64,000 nt of DNA from Alkaliphilus hydrothermalis (GTDB lineage Bacteria; Bacillota; Clostridia; Peptostreptococcales; Natronincolaceae): contig NZ_JAFBEE010000002.1 of assembly GCF_016908555.1 (NCBI RefSeq), forward strand, positions 186,001 to 250,000, read 5' to 3'. Positions within the stretch are counted from its first letter, which is position 1. Each line of letters opens with the position of its first letter. This document shows, piece by piece, positions 7,994 through 16,625 of this stretch. A model generated the notes under the pieces. It had not been told where the DNA came from, made no database searches, and saw nothing but the letters and a program-made list of their open reading frames with translations. The position numbers were made by a program, and so were the translations under genes.

Positions 7994-10900
7994 ATGACAG
8001 TGAAAGAAGTTAGAATTATAGAATATAACCCCGAGCTAGCGGCGGCAGTTGCAGATATGTGGAATAAAAGTGCTGACGGTTGGGGAGGAAGTGCCACCAA
8101 TGTCACAGCAGAACATGTGGCTCAACAGGAGGCAAACTCAGATAATATAAACCTTTATTTAGCAATGATGGGGGATGAAGTTGTTGGATATTGTGGATTA
8201 AGCGAATATAGAGAGGATGAAGGTTCTTTATATATACCCTTACTAAATGTAAGGGGGGATTACCATGGAAAGAAACTAGGTAAAAAATTATTATTAAAAG
8301 CCTTAGAACGTAGCATTGAATTAGGTTGGCCCAGGTTAGACCTATACACATGGCCTGGGAATACAAAGGCAGTTCCGCTATATAAGAAGTGTGGCTTTTT
8401 CTGGGAAGAAAGGGATGAAACTACCCATCTGATGAATTTTATACCCAGTGTAATAAACAATGAAGTAGTAAAGGATTACTTTGAAGAAATAGATTGGTAT
8501 CAAGACTCCCAACGTATTATTGAGCTAAAGCCCGATGGTAGAAAAGAAAATGGGTTTGACTATTATGAATACCAGTGGGAAAAAAATAATCGAAAACTTA
8601 GGATGGAATTTGAACGTAGGGGTAGAGGATTAAGATTAGTTGAGACTGATGATTATCTTATTGCTGCCACGGTTGAGGATTCAGAATTGGTATTTGGTAA
8701 GGATTACGAAATCTTCTATGACATCATCAACAAGTCAGGAAAGCCATTGGAGGTCATCTTGACAGGTGAAAACAATAAAAATATAGATTTTAATTTCAAT
8801 GAAAAGATTTTACTAGACCAAGTAAGGGAAATGAGGATCGAAGCAAAATTTAAGGTGGGGGAAATAGAAGAAGAACAGAGTATCTGGAGGACACATCCAG
8901 CTGTCATCACCAATCTTTCAATCAATGGAAAAGAAACATCCTTTAGAGTAGGGATATTGCCTAAATTCCCTGTTAAAGTTTCAACTAAGGCCCATGGGAA
9001 AGTTAGTACCATAGGGGATGAGGGCTATTTCTATTTAAATATAGAAAACAATTTTGATGAAGAGGTTGAAGTGACCCTAGACTTTCCAAAGATTGACTTT
9101 GTTGAAGTACAGCAAAGGGTCAATTCTAAATTGGAGGGTAGAGGAAAAAAATCCATAACTATTCCTTATGTGTTAAAGGATTTTGGTTTCTATGGGGCGA
9201 CTCTAGACGTTAACGTCAAGCCTAGGCAAGGAAGCCCAGTCTGTTTTAAGAAAAAGATCGGATTTGGACTTAAAGGTTTTGGAGAAAAATTTGCGGGAGA
9301 AGGAGAGGACTTCTGGCATATTTATAATGGTGCGTATGAGGCAGGACTCAGCAAATTTAATAACTCTCTATGGTTAGGAAAAGAAATTTTAGCCCTAGAG
9401 CCAACGAGGACAATGGCTCCAAAACTTGGTAAGCCCTATTCCAGTGAATTTAATAAAAAACGTCCTACTTTTGTAGAATCCTATGAGGAAAAAGGAGCTA
9501 TTGTCTTAAAGGCAACCTATGACTCAACCTCCTTTGAAGAATTACAGCTTATTACATATATCAAGCTATTTGCGGAGGGATTATTAGAACAAACTTGGGA
9601 GGTAAAGAACGTATCAGATAGAGTCACACCCTTTGATATTTGGTTAAATCATCCCATATTTCAAAAGCTATATCGGTCTGTTCTGCCCTATGATGATGAA
9701 ATCATTGAATTAGAGGATTCTATTGGTTCAGGCCTTTCTGAGTGGGACAGCAATCGAGTAACAGAAAACTGGCTTTTCTCAAGGGCTGACGATGAGCCTC
9801 GTGGAATCTGTTGGTCCACTAAATACAAGGTGAACTTTTCCAACTGGTTTATGTATTTTGAATATCCCCTCGGAAGAATAGAGGCTGGTGACTCTGTAAA
9901 GACTGACCCTTTGTATATCTCCCTAGGAGCATACCCAAAGTGGGATGATTTCAGGAAGTTTGCCCTAAAAAAATTAGAACCTAAACCAAAGACGATAAAG
10001 GCCCATTTAGAGTTTACGGTAAATAACCATAATCCGATAGTGAAGGATTGTTGTACTGCCACTGTTAAGAGTTATCGTTCAGAATATTTTAATGGGAGTC
10101 TGGAGATTGACCTACTGTCAGAAGAAACTCCACAGTTGAAAAGAATATTGAAGCAAGAGGATGAAATTAAAGAACTACAAATGGAGATTCGTCCTAATAT
10201 TAATAAAAAAATTGATGTTGTAGGACTTCAGAGCAACGTATTCACTCAGGAGAGACGACTTCATACTTTACTGTTGAAGGAAGATGCTGTAGAAATCAAT
10301 TGTGAAAAGACTATAGAAGAAGGGGTAGAAGTCTACTCTGTAGACAATGGTACAGTACGAGTAAAAGCAGCCCCAAATTATTTTCCTTCTATATTTTCTA
10401 TGAATTACAATGGAGAAGAGTGGTTGGATCATTCTTTCCCAATGACAAAACCAAAATCTTGGTGGAATCCTTGGGGCGGAGGTAGTGGCCACTATTTTAT
10501 GGGAATTAGTAACAATTCGTATTTAAAAGAAAATTCTAAGGCTGAATTTATCACCATGAAGGATCAACACCAAAATGAGTGGAGGGGTATCAAACTCCAT
10601 ACAAAAGTGGAGGAAAATAAGGAATATAAGGGGCTTAAATGGAATCAATATTTCTTAATGATCCCAGGTGTACCTGTAGTTTGTTCTGTAGTGGAGATTT
10701 TACAAGAGACAGGGAGCTATTTACCTCAGTTAAACTGGGAATATGCTGGATTCATGAAGTTAACTGATGGTGAAAAGACGGGGTGGGTCAAGTCCTTTGA
10801 TCAAGGAGTCCCAACAAATTATGTTACTGGTAAAGGGGCTATAGAAATTAAAGCATCCTCTAGCTTAGTATGTGGAATGGAGGGACGGAGAGGAATGCTT

Positions 10901-11095
10901 CAAATTGTCAATGACCTACGTTCTTCTTCTTTGGAGTTGTACATGAATAAGGAAGTATCTTTAGTGGCATGTCTTAATAAACTAAACATGGAATCTGGAA
11001 AGAGCGTATTCGCTACTCCAGTTTTCTATGTTTTCACAGATGAGGTCATCCCTGAGGATGCACTAAGGGATTTAAGGAATATAAGATTTGAATAA
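7994..11095 (+). CDS. Very large GNAT acetyltransferase fused to an unknown beta-rich region
   Basis: A 1033-residue protein starting behind AGAGGAGGAAAG. Residues of about 5-150 form a GNAT domain, with the acetyl-CoA loop VRGDYHGKKLGKKLL near 86-100 and the typical GNAT C-terminal pattern PLYKKCGFFWEE. The remaining roughly 870 residues are not a family I recognise. They look beta-rich, with an Ig/CARDB-like stretch near 310-400, aromatic-rich segments such as SWWNPWGGG near 830 that recall carbohydrate-binding or mutarotase-like sandwiches, and no signal peptide. The protein should therefore be cytoplasmic. The amidohydrolase gene follows after 59 bases and is probably cotranscribed, which suggests joint action on an amide or N-acyl substrate. 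That function is inference. Confidence 0.75.
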   Translation: MTVKEVRIIEYNPELAAAVADMWNKSADGWGGSATNVTAEHVAQQEANSDNINLYLAMMGDEVVGYCGLSEYREDEGSLYIPLLNVRGDYHGKKLGKKLLLKALERSIELGWPRLDLYTWPGNTKAVPLYKKCGFFWEERDETTHLMNFIPSVINNEVVKDYFEEIDWYQDSQRIIELKPDGRKENGFDYYEYQWEKNNRKLRMEFERRGRGLRLVETDDYLIAATVEDSELVFGKDYEIFYDIINKSGKPLEVILTGENNKNIDFNFNEKILLDQVREMRIEAKFKVGEIEEEQSIWRTHPAVITNLSINGKETSFRVGILPKFPVKVSTKAHGKVSTIGDEGYFYLNIENNFDEEVEVTLDFPKIDFVEVQQRVNSKLEGRGKKSITIPYVLKDFGFYGATLDVNVKPRQGSPVCFKKKIGFGLKGFGEKFAGEGEDFWHIYNGAYEAGLSKFNNSLWLGKEILALEPTRTMAPKLGKPYSSEFNKKRPTFVESYEEKGAIVLKATYDSTSFEELQLITYIKLFAEGLLEQTWEVKNVSDRVTPFDIWLNHPIFQKLYRSVLPYDDEIIELEDSIGSGLSEWDSNRVTENWLFSRADDEPRGICWSTKYKVNFSNWFMYFEYPLGRIEAGDSVKTDPLYISLGAYPKWDDFRKFALKKLEPKPKTIKAHLEFTVNNHNPIVKDCCTATVKSYRSEYFNGSLEIDLLSEETPQLKRILKQEDEIKELQMEIRPNINKKIDVVGLQSNVFTQERRLHTLLLKEDAVEINCEKTIEEGVEVYSVDNGTVRVKAAPNYFPSIFSMNYNGEEWLDHSFPMTKPKSWWNPWGGGSGHYFMGISNNSYLKENSKAEFITMKDQHQNEWRGIKLHTKVEENKEYKGLKWNQYFLMIPGVPVVCSVVEILQETGSYLPQLNWEYAGFMKLTDGEKTGWVKSFDQGVPTNYVTGKGAIEIKASSSLVCGMEGRRGMLQIVNDLRSSSLELYMNKEVSLVACLNKLNMESGKSVFATPVFYVFTDEVIPEDALRDLRNIRFE

Positions 11096-11154
11096 TTACT
11101 ACTTTTCGTGCTTAGGATTCGGAAACAAAAATTAGTGGAAGAGGAGTTGTAGCG

Positions 11155-12009
11155 TTGAAGATTATTGATGCCCATATGCATTTTTCCAATATTGAAGAGT
11201 TTAAGAAGACATCAGATGAAATATCAGGGGTGGATTATTCAAGTGCTGGATTAGCTAAAGAATATGAGGATGCCAGTGTGGTATTAGGGATTGGAATGGG
11301 TTTGACAGAGGAATTAAAGGCAGGGTTCCCAGACCCTGCCACTTCCACTCCAATGGACTTAGACCTAGAGGATCAACAGCTTCCCTCGCTTGTCTATTGT
11401 GCTGGTGTTAATCCCTATCACTTGAACAAAGAGGATTTAGTTGCTCTAGAGTTAACCCTTCAACGTCCAGAGGTGGTGGGAATTAAAATATACTTGGGTT
11501 ACTATCCTTTTTATGCCTACGATGAAGTTTATACTCCTGTATATCAGTTGGCAATGAAACACGGACTTCCAGTTGTGTTTCATACTGGGGACACCTATTC
11601 TGAGAGGGGATTGCTGAAATATTCCCATCCCCTAACTTTAGATGAGGTGGCTGTGAAATATCGAGATATCACTTTTGTGATGGCCCACTTTGGAGATCCA
11701 TGGTGCCTTGATGGGGCAGAGGTGGTATATAAAAACAGAAATATGTATGCAGATTTATCTGGCTTGATTGCAGGGGATGAAGCAAAATGTAGACGGCTCA
11801 CAGCCTGTAATATCTATTTTTCTCACCTAAGACACGCTTTGATTTATTGTGATACCTATGAGCGTTTTTTATTTGGTACTGATTGGCCATTGGCGCCTGT
11901 TGCTCCATATATTGATTTTGTTAAGGATTTGATACCAGAGGAATACCATGGGGATGTATTTTATAAGACGGCTTTAAAGGTGTTTCCCAAGATTAAAGGG
12001 TTTTTGTAG
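11155..12009 (+). CDS. Amidohydrolase family protein (amidohydrolase_2 type)
   Basis: A 284-residue TIM-barrel metal hydrolase. The metal-binding residues are visible: DAHMH with His7 and His9, FHTGD with His143, MAHFGDPW with His178, and FGTDWP with Asp243. This pattern fits the amidohydrolase_2 (decarboxylase/lactonase-like) branch. The start is TTG at 11155, with GAGGAG about 9 bases upstream. The close position behind the GNAT giant suggests one operon. The substrate cannot be inferred. A strong hairpin follows the gene. Confidence 0.85.
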   Translation: MKIIDAHMHFSNIEEFKKTSDEISGVDYSSAGLAKEYEDASVVLGIGMGLTEELKAGFPDPATSTPMDLDLEDQQLPSLVYCAGVNPYHLNKEDLVALELTLQRPEVVGIKIYLGYYPFYAYDEVYTPVYQLAMKHGLPVVFHTGDTYSERGLLKYSHPLTLDEVAVKYRDITFVMAHFGDPWCLDGAEVVYKNRNMYADLSGLIAGDEAKCRRLTACNIYFSHLRHALIYCDTYERFLFGTDWPLAPVAPYIDFVKDLIPEEYHGDVFYKTALKVFPKIKGFL

Positions 12010-12069
12010 GGTAATTAGCCAATCATTAATCTTGTCTTGAGTAGGCAAATAAAATCTTGAATCTACTAA

Positions 12070-12103
12070 TAGTAATAGCCACCCAGATGGGTGGCTATTA
12101 CTA
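12070..12103. terminator. Perfect 15-bp hairpin between convergent genes
   Basis: TAGTAATAGCCACCC and GGGTGGCTATTACTA pair perfectly around the loop AGAT. The hairpin lies between the amidohydrolase gene (plus) and speB (minus) and probably ends both transcripts, although neither side has a long T run. Confidence 0.65.
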
Positions 12104-12117
12104 TCTGTACATATCTA

Positions 12118-12966
12118 TTATAAGATTAACATTACTTCTCGAAGAACTTTAGATGCAACAGCTGTGGATACTCCTGTTGGGTCGTAATCTGGAGCAAGCT
12201 CCACAACGTCTGCTCCTACGATATTTAAGTTAGATAGCTTCTTAAGAATTTCCATTAAGTCCTTGAAGGTAATTCCACCAGGCTCAGGTGTTCCTGTTCC
12301 CGGAAAAATTGATGGGTCAAGCACATCTAAATCTATTGTTAGATAGATTGGCTTATCTTTGATGATTTCTAAAGCTTCATTTAATCTGTCATAGCCAAAT
12401 TTATTTAAGAAGGTATGTCCCTCATCTGCCCATTGGAATTCTTCCTTTAATCCAGAACGAATACCAAATTGGAAGATCCGTCCGTCACCTAGAAAGTCCC
12501 AACAATTTTTAATAACTGTCGCATGGGAGTATTTTTCACCCATATAGTCATTTCTCAAGTCTGTGTGGGCATCTAAATGTACAATTACCACATCAGGATA
12601 CTTTTCATGGATTGCCTCTACAGTAGGCAAAGTAACTAAATGTTCTCCACCAATCATTAGAGGTTTTTTACCCTGTTGAACAATTTCTTGACTGTATTCC
12701 TTGATGGTATTTAAAACAAGATCACGATTACCAAAAGCGAAACTTAAATCTCCAGCATCATGAATCTTTTTATCTTCAAGATCTCTATCCAAGTAGGGAC
12801 TGTAGGTTTCGATTCCATAGGAATCTATTCTAATACGACTAGACGCAAATCTAGAACCGGGTCTAAAGGAGCTAGTTCCATCATAGGGAGCTCCGAACAA
12901 TACAATATCAGACTCTTCTAAACTAGCTTCACATCCGATAAACAAATATTGATTAAACAGTTCCAT
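12118..12966 (-). CDS. speB: Agmatinase
   Basis: A 282-residue ureohydrolase that converts agmatine to putrescine and urea. The two-manganese site is visible in HLDAHTD and TIDLDVLDP, together with GGEHL and the loop GTGTPEPGG. It is encoded directly after speE on the minus strand, and the reading frames overlap by about 14 bases. ATG 12966 was preferred to TTG 12972; AAAGGAG lies inside the end of speE, which indicates translational coupling. Together with SpeE it would supply spermidine from agmatine, but no arginine decarboxylase gene is in the window. Confidence 0.93.
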   Translation of the reverse strand: MELFNQYLFIGCEASLEESDIVLFGAPYDGTSSFRPGSRFASSRIRIDSYGIETYSPYLDRDLEDKKIHDAGDLSFAFGNRDLVLNTIKEYSQEIVQQGKKPLMIGGEHLVTLPTVEAIHEKYPDVVIVHLDAHTDLRNDYMGEKYSHATVIKNCWDFLGDGRIFQFGIRSGLKEEFQWADEGHTFLNKFGYDRLNEALEIIKDKPIYLTIDLDVLDPSIFPGTGTPEPGGITFKDLMEILKKLSNLNIVGADVVELAPDYDPTGVSTAVASKVLREVMLIL

Positions 12967-13807
12967 TGGCAATATACTCCTTTACGTAGCTTGGTAGAGC
13001 AAAGGCTCCTTTATGTAACTCAGTGTTGTAGTATTTAGTTTTAATCCCAAAGCTGTTCCAGGTGTCTGCTTGTAGATCATTAATTGGGTGCAGCTTCTTA
13101 GAGGCAAATCCAAATAGCCAGAATCCAGATGGATAAGTTGGAATGGCAGCAGAATAAACTTCAACGATTGGGAAAATTTTTCTTAATTTTGCATTAGCTC
13201 TGATGGCTTCTTTTGCAAATTGCTCATATACTGGGCTTTCGTTTTGATTTACTAAAATCCCGTTTTCTGTAAGGGCATTAAAGCAATCAGTATAAAATTC
13301 AGTCGTGAATAACCCTTCTCCAGGACCTACTGGGTCAGTAGAATCAATGATGATTAGGTCATACATATTTTCCTTACCCTTCATATAGGCAACACCATCT
13401 TCATAGGATAGATTTACTCTAGGGTTGTCCAAGTCTCCAGAAATAGTTGGGAAGTAATCTCTAGCAACATCACAAACCATTTGGTCGATTTCCACCATGT
13501 CTGCTCTTTCGATATGCTTATATCTCATGAGTTCACGAACAGTACCACCATCTCCACCACCGATTACTAATACATTTTTTATGGCTGGGTTTACAGCCAT
13601 TGCAGTGTGGACAATCATGTCATGGTAGATGAACTCATCCTTTTCAGTGACCATGACAAGACCATCTAGCGTCATTAATCTTCCGTATTCAAAAGTTTCA
13701 AACACATCAACCTTTTGAAAATCACTTTGATCAGAAAATAAGTGGTTCTTAACCTTTAAAGATAATCGTACATTGTCTGTTTGTTCTTCAGTATACCATA
13801 GTTCCAT
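12953..13807 (-). CDS. speE: Spermidine synthase
   Basis: A 284-residue aminopropyltransferase that transfers aminopropyl from decarboxylated S-adenosylmethionine to putrescine. The sequence shows the family motifs GGGDGGTVRE near 84-93 for nucleoside binding and DSTDPVGPGEGLF with the catalytic Asp near 155-158. The start ATG lies 9 bases after AGGAGG. It is transcribed with speB. An XRE-cupin regulator lies upstream on the same strand but is separated by a terminator. Confidence 0.95.
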   Translation of the reverse strand: MELWYTEEQTDNVRLSLKVKNHLFSDQSDFQKVDVFETFEYGRLMTLDGLVMVTEKDEFIYHDMIVHTAMAVNPAIKNVLVIGGGDGGTVRELMRYKHIERADMVEIDQMVCDVARDYFPTISGDLDNPRVNLSYEDGVAYMKGKENMYDLIIIDSTDPVGPGEGLFTTEFYTDCFNALTENGILVNQNESPVYEQFAKEAIRANAKLRKIFPIVEVYSAAIPTYPSGFWLFGFASKKLHPINDLQADTWNSFGIKTKYYNTELHKGAFALPSYVKEYIANGTV

Positions 13808-13883
13808 TTGTAAAAACCTCCTATAATTATAATTTAAAATAACTATATATTAGTAATTCCATAAAAACCAGCAATTTAAACAG

Positions 13884-13916
13884 TAAAAAATCAAGAAGGA
13901 TGAAACCCTCTTGATT
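13884..13916 (-). terminator. Terminator of the XRE-cupin gene
   Basis: On the minus strand a stem of about 11 pairs, AATCAAGAGGG with CCTTCTTGATT (one mismatch), is followed by TTTTTT. It separates the regulator from speE, so speE should have its own promoter at about 13825-13870, where I see only a weak match. Confidence 0.75.
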
Positions 13917-13948
13917 AAATTGTAAGATTTCAAAAACTGAGGATGGTC

Positions 13949-14488
13949 CTAGAAGGATGGTGGACTGGACACCCAAAGGACAACCGCTTCTTTATTACTT
14001 GTGTTTTCTATGTAGTGGACTCGACTAGACTTGAAATAGAAGCTTTCCCCTTTTTTCACCTTTACTTTTTTCTTGCCTAGATAAAGGGTAATCATTCCTT
14101 TAAGAACATAACCAAACTCTTCTCCCTTGTGGGGTTCTTCGATGTTGCTGGTTCCATTAGGTTCTAGTTGAATCAAAATTGGTTCCATTGCATTTTTTTG
14201 AGCGTTGGGAATCAACCATGAAACAATATGGGAAAGTTCTTCATTGGAAGATTGGTAAATATCTTCACTAGTAAATACGATTTTATCTTGAGTATCTTCA
14301 TTGAAAAACTTTGTGATATCAGTTCCTAATGCCTCTAGAATATCCATTAAGGTAGCGATGGAGGGTGAGGTGATATTACGTTCTATTTTAGAAATAAAGC
14401 CTTTTGTCAAATCACATCGTTGGGCTAATTCATCCTGAGTAAGCTCATTTAGGATTCGTAATCGTTTTATTTTTTCACCTATATCCAA
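13949..14488 (-). CDS. XRE-family regulator with C-terminal cupin domain
   Basis: A 179-residue protein with a helix-turn-helix at about 6-60 (TQDELAQRCDLTKGFISKIE, the recognition region) and a small cupin barrel at about 108-176. XRE-cupin proteins of the PuuR/SinR-like type often sense small molecules such as polyamines. It lies directly upstream of speE-speB on the same strand, so polyamine control is a reasonable inference. The gene is divergent from the sigma-54 activator at 14772. Confidence 0.85.
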   Translation of the reverse strand: MDIGEKIKRLRILNELTQDELAQRCDLTKGFISKIERNITSPSIATLMDILEALGTDITKFFNEDTQDKIVFTSEDIYQSSNEELSHIVSWLIPNAQKNAMEPILIQLEPNGTSNIEEPHKGEEFGYVLKGMITLYLGKKKVKVKKGESFYFKSSRVHYIENTSNKEAVVLWVSSPPSF

Positions 14489-14695
14489 GCTCTCAACTCC
14501 CTTAAATCATTGGTCTTTATCAGAATTTTTAACTAATGTTGTAAATTATAAATTTCCTTAGAGGAAACTTTATGTTTACATATATTAAATATAATGTTTT
14601 TTTAAAAAAAGTCAATAGAATTCTATAAAAATTTCAAGAGAAAATTCATCACCATTTATTAGCCTGTCCGAAAAATAGGTAAATCATTAATCATA

Positions 14696-14704
14696 TGATA
14701 TAAT
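14696..14704 (+). promoter_or_regulatory. Extended -10 promoter element before the sigma-54 activator gene
   Basis: TGATATAAT is an extended -10 sequence about 68 bases before the chosen start of the activator gene. No good -35 hexamer is seen, which is acceptable for extended -10 promoters. Confidence 0.45.
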
Positions 14705-14771
14705 TATTGGGAAAATAATATTGCGTTACATGAAGTATATGTAATTAAAATTTATAATAAGGATGAGGATT

Positions 14772-16340
14772 ATGAGGAATCATATACGTTTAGAAATTAT
14801 AACAGAGGATCGTATGGGGATTACTCTTGAAGTATTGGAAAAAGTTTATTTGGAGAAAATAAACCTTATTTCTGTTGAGGTTTTTCCAGGAAGAATCAAT
14901 CTCAAAATAAAAAATATTAATGATAAAAGGAAAGAAGAGTTGGTTAATAAGTTTTTTGCCATCAGAGGAGTATTAGCAATAAATAGTATAGAATTATTGG
15001 ACTTTGAAAAGGAAAAACGAAAATTACTCACCATTATAGACTCAGTGGATGATGGCATAGTTGCTGTTAACAAAAACCAAGATATTGAAATGATTAATAG
15101 TAGCGGAGAAAAGATTCTTGGTTTAGGCAGGAAAGATGTGAAGGATACAAATATATTAAGTTACTTTTCAACTGAAGGAGCATTTTATGATTTTATGCAA
15201 AAAGGAGAAGAGTTTGACAACGTAGAGGTAAGTATAATTAACCATTCTTTAAAAAATCATTATCTTGCAACTGGTAGACCTGTTACCAATGACAATCATA
15301 AAACGATTGGAATGGTAGTGTCCTTTAGTAATTTTCAAAAAGCAGTTGAAATTGCCAATATCGTCACCAATACTACAGAAGGGGCCTTTTCTGAAATAGT
15401 AGGAAATAGCCCTAAAATAGAGAAAATAAAAAAAATCGTGGATACGATGGCAAAGAATGACTCAACAGCCCTTTTAAGAGGGGAAAGTGGAACGGGTAAG
15501 GATCTTTTTGCTAAAGCAATCCACAATCTTAGTGGACGAAGAGACAATAAATTTATTGCAGTAAACTGTGCAGCTCTTCCAAGTAGCCTGATGGAGAGTG
15601 AGCTTTTTGGTTATGAAAAAGGTAGTTTTACCGGTGCAATCAATAGTGGTAAAAGCGGACTTTTTCTAGAGGCAGATGGAGGTACAATATTTCTAGATGA
15701 GATAGCAGAGTTACCATTGGCACTACAGGCCAAACTTTTGAGGGTACTACAGGAGGGTGTGGTTAGAAAAATTGGTAGTAGTAAAGAAGAGAAGATTAAT
15801 GTGAGAATCATCGCCGCAACTAATAAAAACTTGGAAGAAATGATCAAACAGGGGACCTTCAGAGAGGATTTATATTATCGACTAAATGTTATTCCTATTT
15901 TTCTACCACCTTTAAGGGAGCGATTGGAGGATTTACCAATATTGGTAAAGTTTATTATGGGAAAGCTCAATCGGAAGCTAAATCTCAATATTACAGGAGC
16001 AGATGCTGATTTTATCAATAGTCTGCTGCAATACCATTGGCCAGGAAATATCAGGGAGCTTCAAAATGTTATAGAAAGGGCTATGATTCTTTGTAGTGGA
16101 AATACTTTATCAACGAAGGAACTATATTTTGATTTACCTATCAGTAATCAAATGAAGCTGGGAACAACGGAATCATTTAAAGAAATGAAACTGAAGGATA
16201 TTGTTGCTAGCTGTGAAAGAGAAGTAATTTTAAGGGAATTAGATAAAAATAAGAGTCTGAGAAGAACTGCAAAGGCGCTGGGAATCTCCCATACTGCACT
16301 TATAAACAAAGTCAAGAAATATGAAATAAAATGGCAGTAA
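14772..16340 (+). CDS. TyrR-like sigma-54 activator (ACT-PAS-AAA+-HTH)
   Basis: A 522-residue activator. The N terminus (about 1-72) is an ACT domain, the kind that binds amino acids in TyrR. A PAS domain follows at about 80-190. The AAA+ core has Walker A GESGTGKD at 237-244 and the sigma-54 contact loop GSFTGA at 284-289, where Ser replaces the usual Ala of GAFTGA. A TyrR/Fis-type HTH ends the protein (SLRRTAKALGISHTALINKV). ATG 14772 fits an AAGGA ribosome site better than ATG 14763. A consensus TyrR box and a -24/-12 promoter lie between this gene and methionine gamma-lyase, so it very probably activates that gene in response to an amino acid. Confidence 0.92.
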   Translation: MRNHIRLEIITEDRMGITLEVLEKVYLEKINLISVEVFPGRINLKIKNINDKRKEELVNKFFAIRGVLAINSIELLDFEKEKRKLLTIIDSVDDGIVAVNKNQDIEMINSSGEKILGLGRKDVKDTNILSYFSTEGAFYDFMQKGEEFDNVEVSIINHSLKNHYLATGRPVTNDNHKTIGMVVSFSNFQKAVEIANIVTNTTEGAFSEIVGNSPKIEKIKKIVDTMAKNDSTALLRGESGTGKDLFAKAIHNLSGRRDNKFIAVNCAALPSSLMESELFGYEKGSFTGAINSGKSGLFLEADGGTIFLDEIAELPLALQAKLLRVLQEGVVRKIGSSKEEKINVRIIAATNKNLEEMIKQGTFREDLYYRLNVIPIFLPPLRERLEDLPILVKFIMGKLNRKLNLNITGADADFINSLLQYHWPGNIRELQNVIERAMILCSGNTLSTKELYFDLPISNQMKLGTTESFKEMKLKDIVASCEREVILRELDKNKSLRRTAKALGISHTALINKVKKYEIKWQ

Positions 16341-16384
16341 AAGTTTCCATTTGGAATGTTTTGTTACCGCATAAAAGCAATTAA

Positions 16385-16402
16385 TGTAAAGAAATATTTA
16401 CA
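16385..16402 (+). promoter_or_regulatory. TyrR-type box (enhancer for the upstream activator)
   Basis: TGTAAAGAAATATTTACA matches the TyrR operator consensus TGTAAA-N6-TTTACA exactly and is a perfect inverted repeat in both arms. It lies about 175 bases upstream of the sigma-54 promoter, a normal enhancer distance, and just after the gene for a TyrR-like activator. Confidence 0.75.
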
Positions 16403-16575
16403 AACTGATTTAATATTCCAAATAGTACCCATGAGTCCCATTAGGGCTGTGGCACTAATTGTTAGTTTCTTAGCTTTTTAATAAACTTGTAAACCATTAT
16501 GTTTGAATTAATATTAGATGATAGGAGTGATAAAAAGAAGAGCCTAAAAATCATAGAGAAAAATTTAATGAAAAA

Positions 16576-16591
16576 TGGCATACTAATTGCA
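16576..16591 (+). promoter_or_regulatory. Sigma-54 (-24/-12) promoter
   Basis: TGGCATACTAATTGCA fits the consensus TGGCAYR-N4-TTGCW at every defined position. The methionine gamma-lyase start is 35 bases downstream, leaving a short leader with ribosome site AGGGAGG. Confidence 0.88.
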
Positions 16592-16625
16592 GGTAATAAT
16601 AGAAAAATATTAGGGAGGTTGTTTC

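Noticed and set aside
16449..16464. Second sigma-54-like sequence TGGCACTAATTGTTAG
   Set aside because: The spacing and the -12 TTGC element do not fit; only the site at 16576-16591 matches fully.
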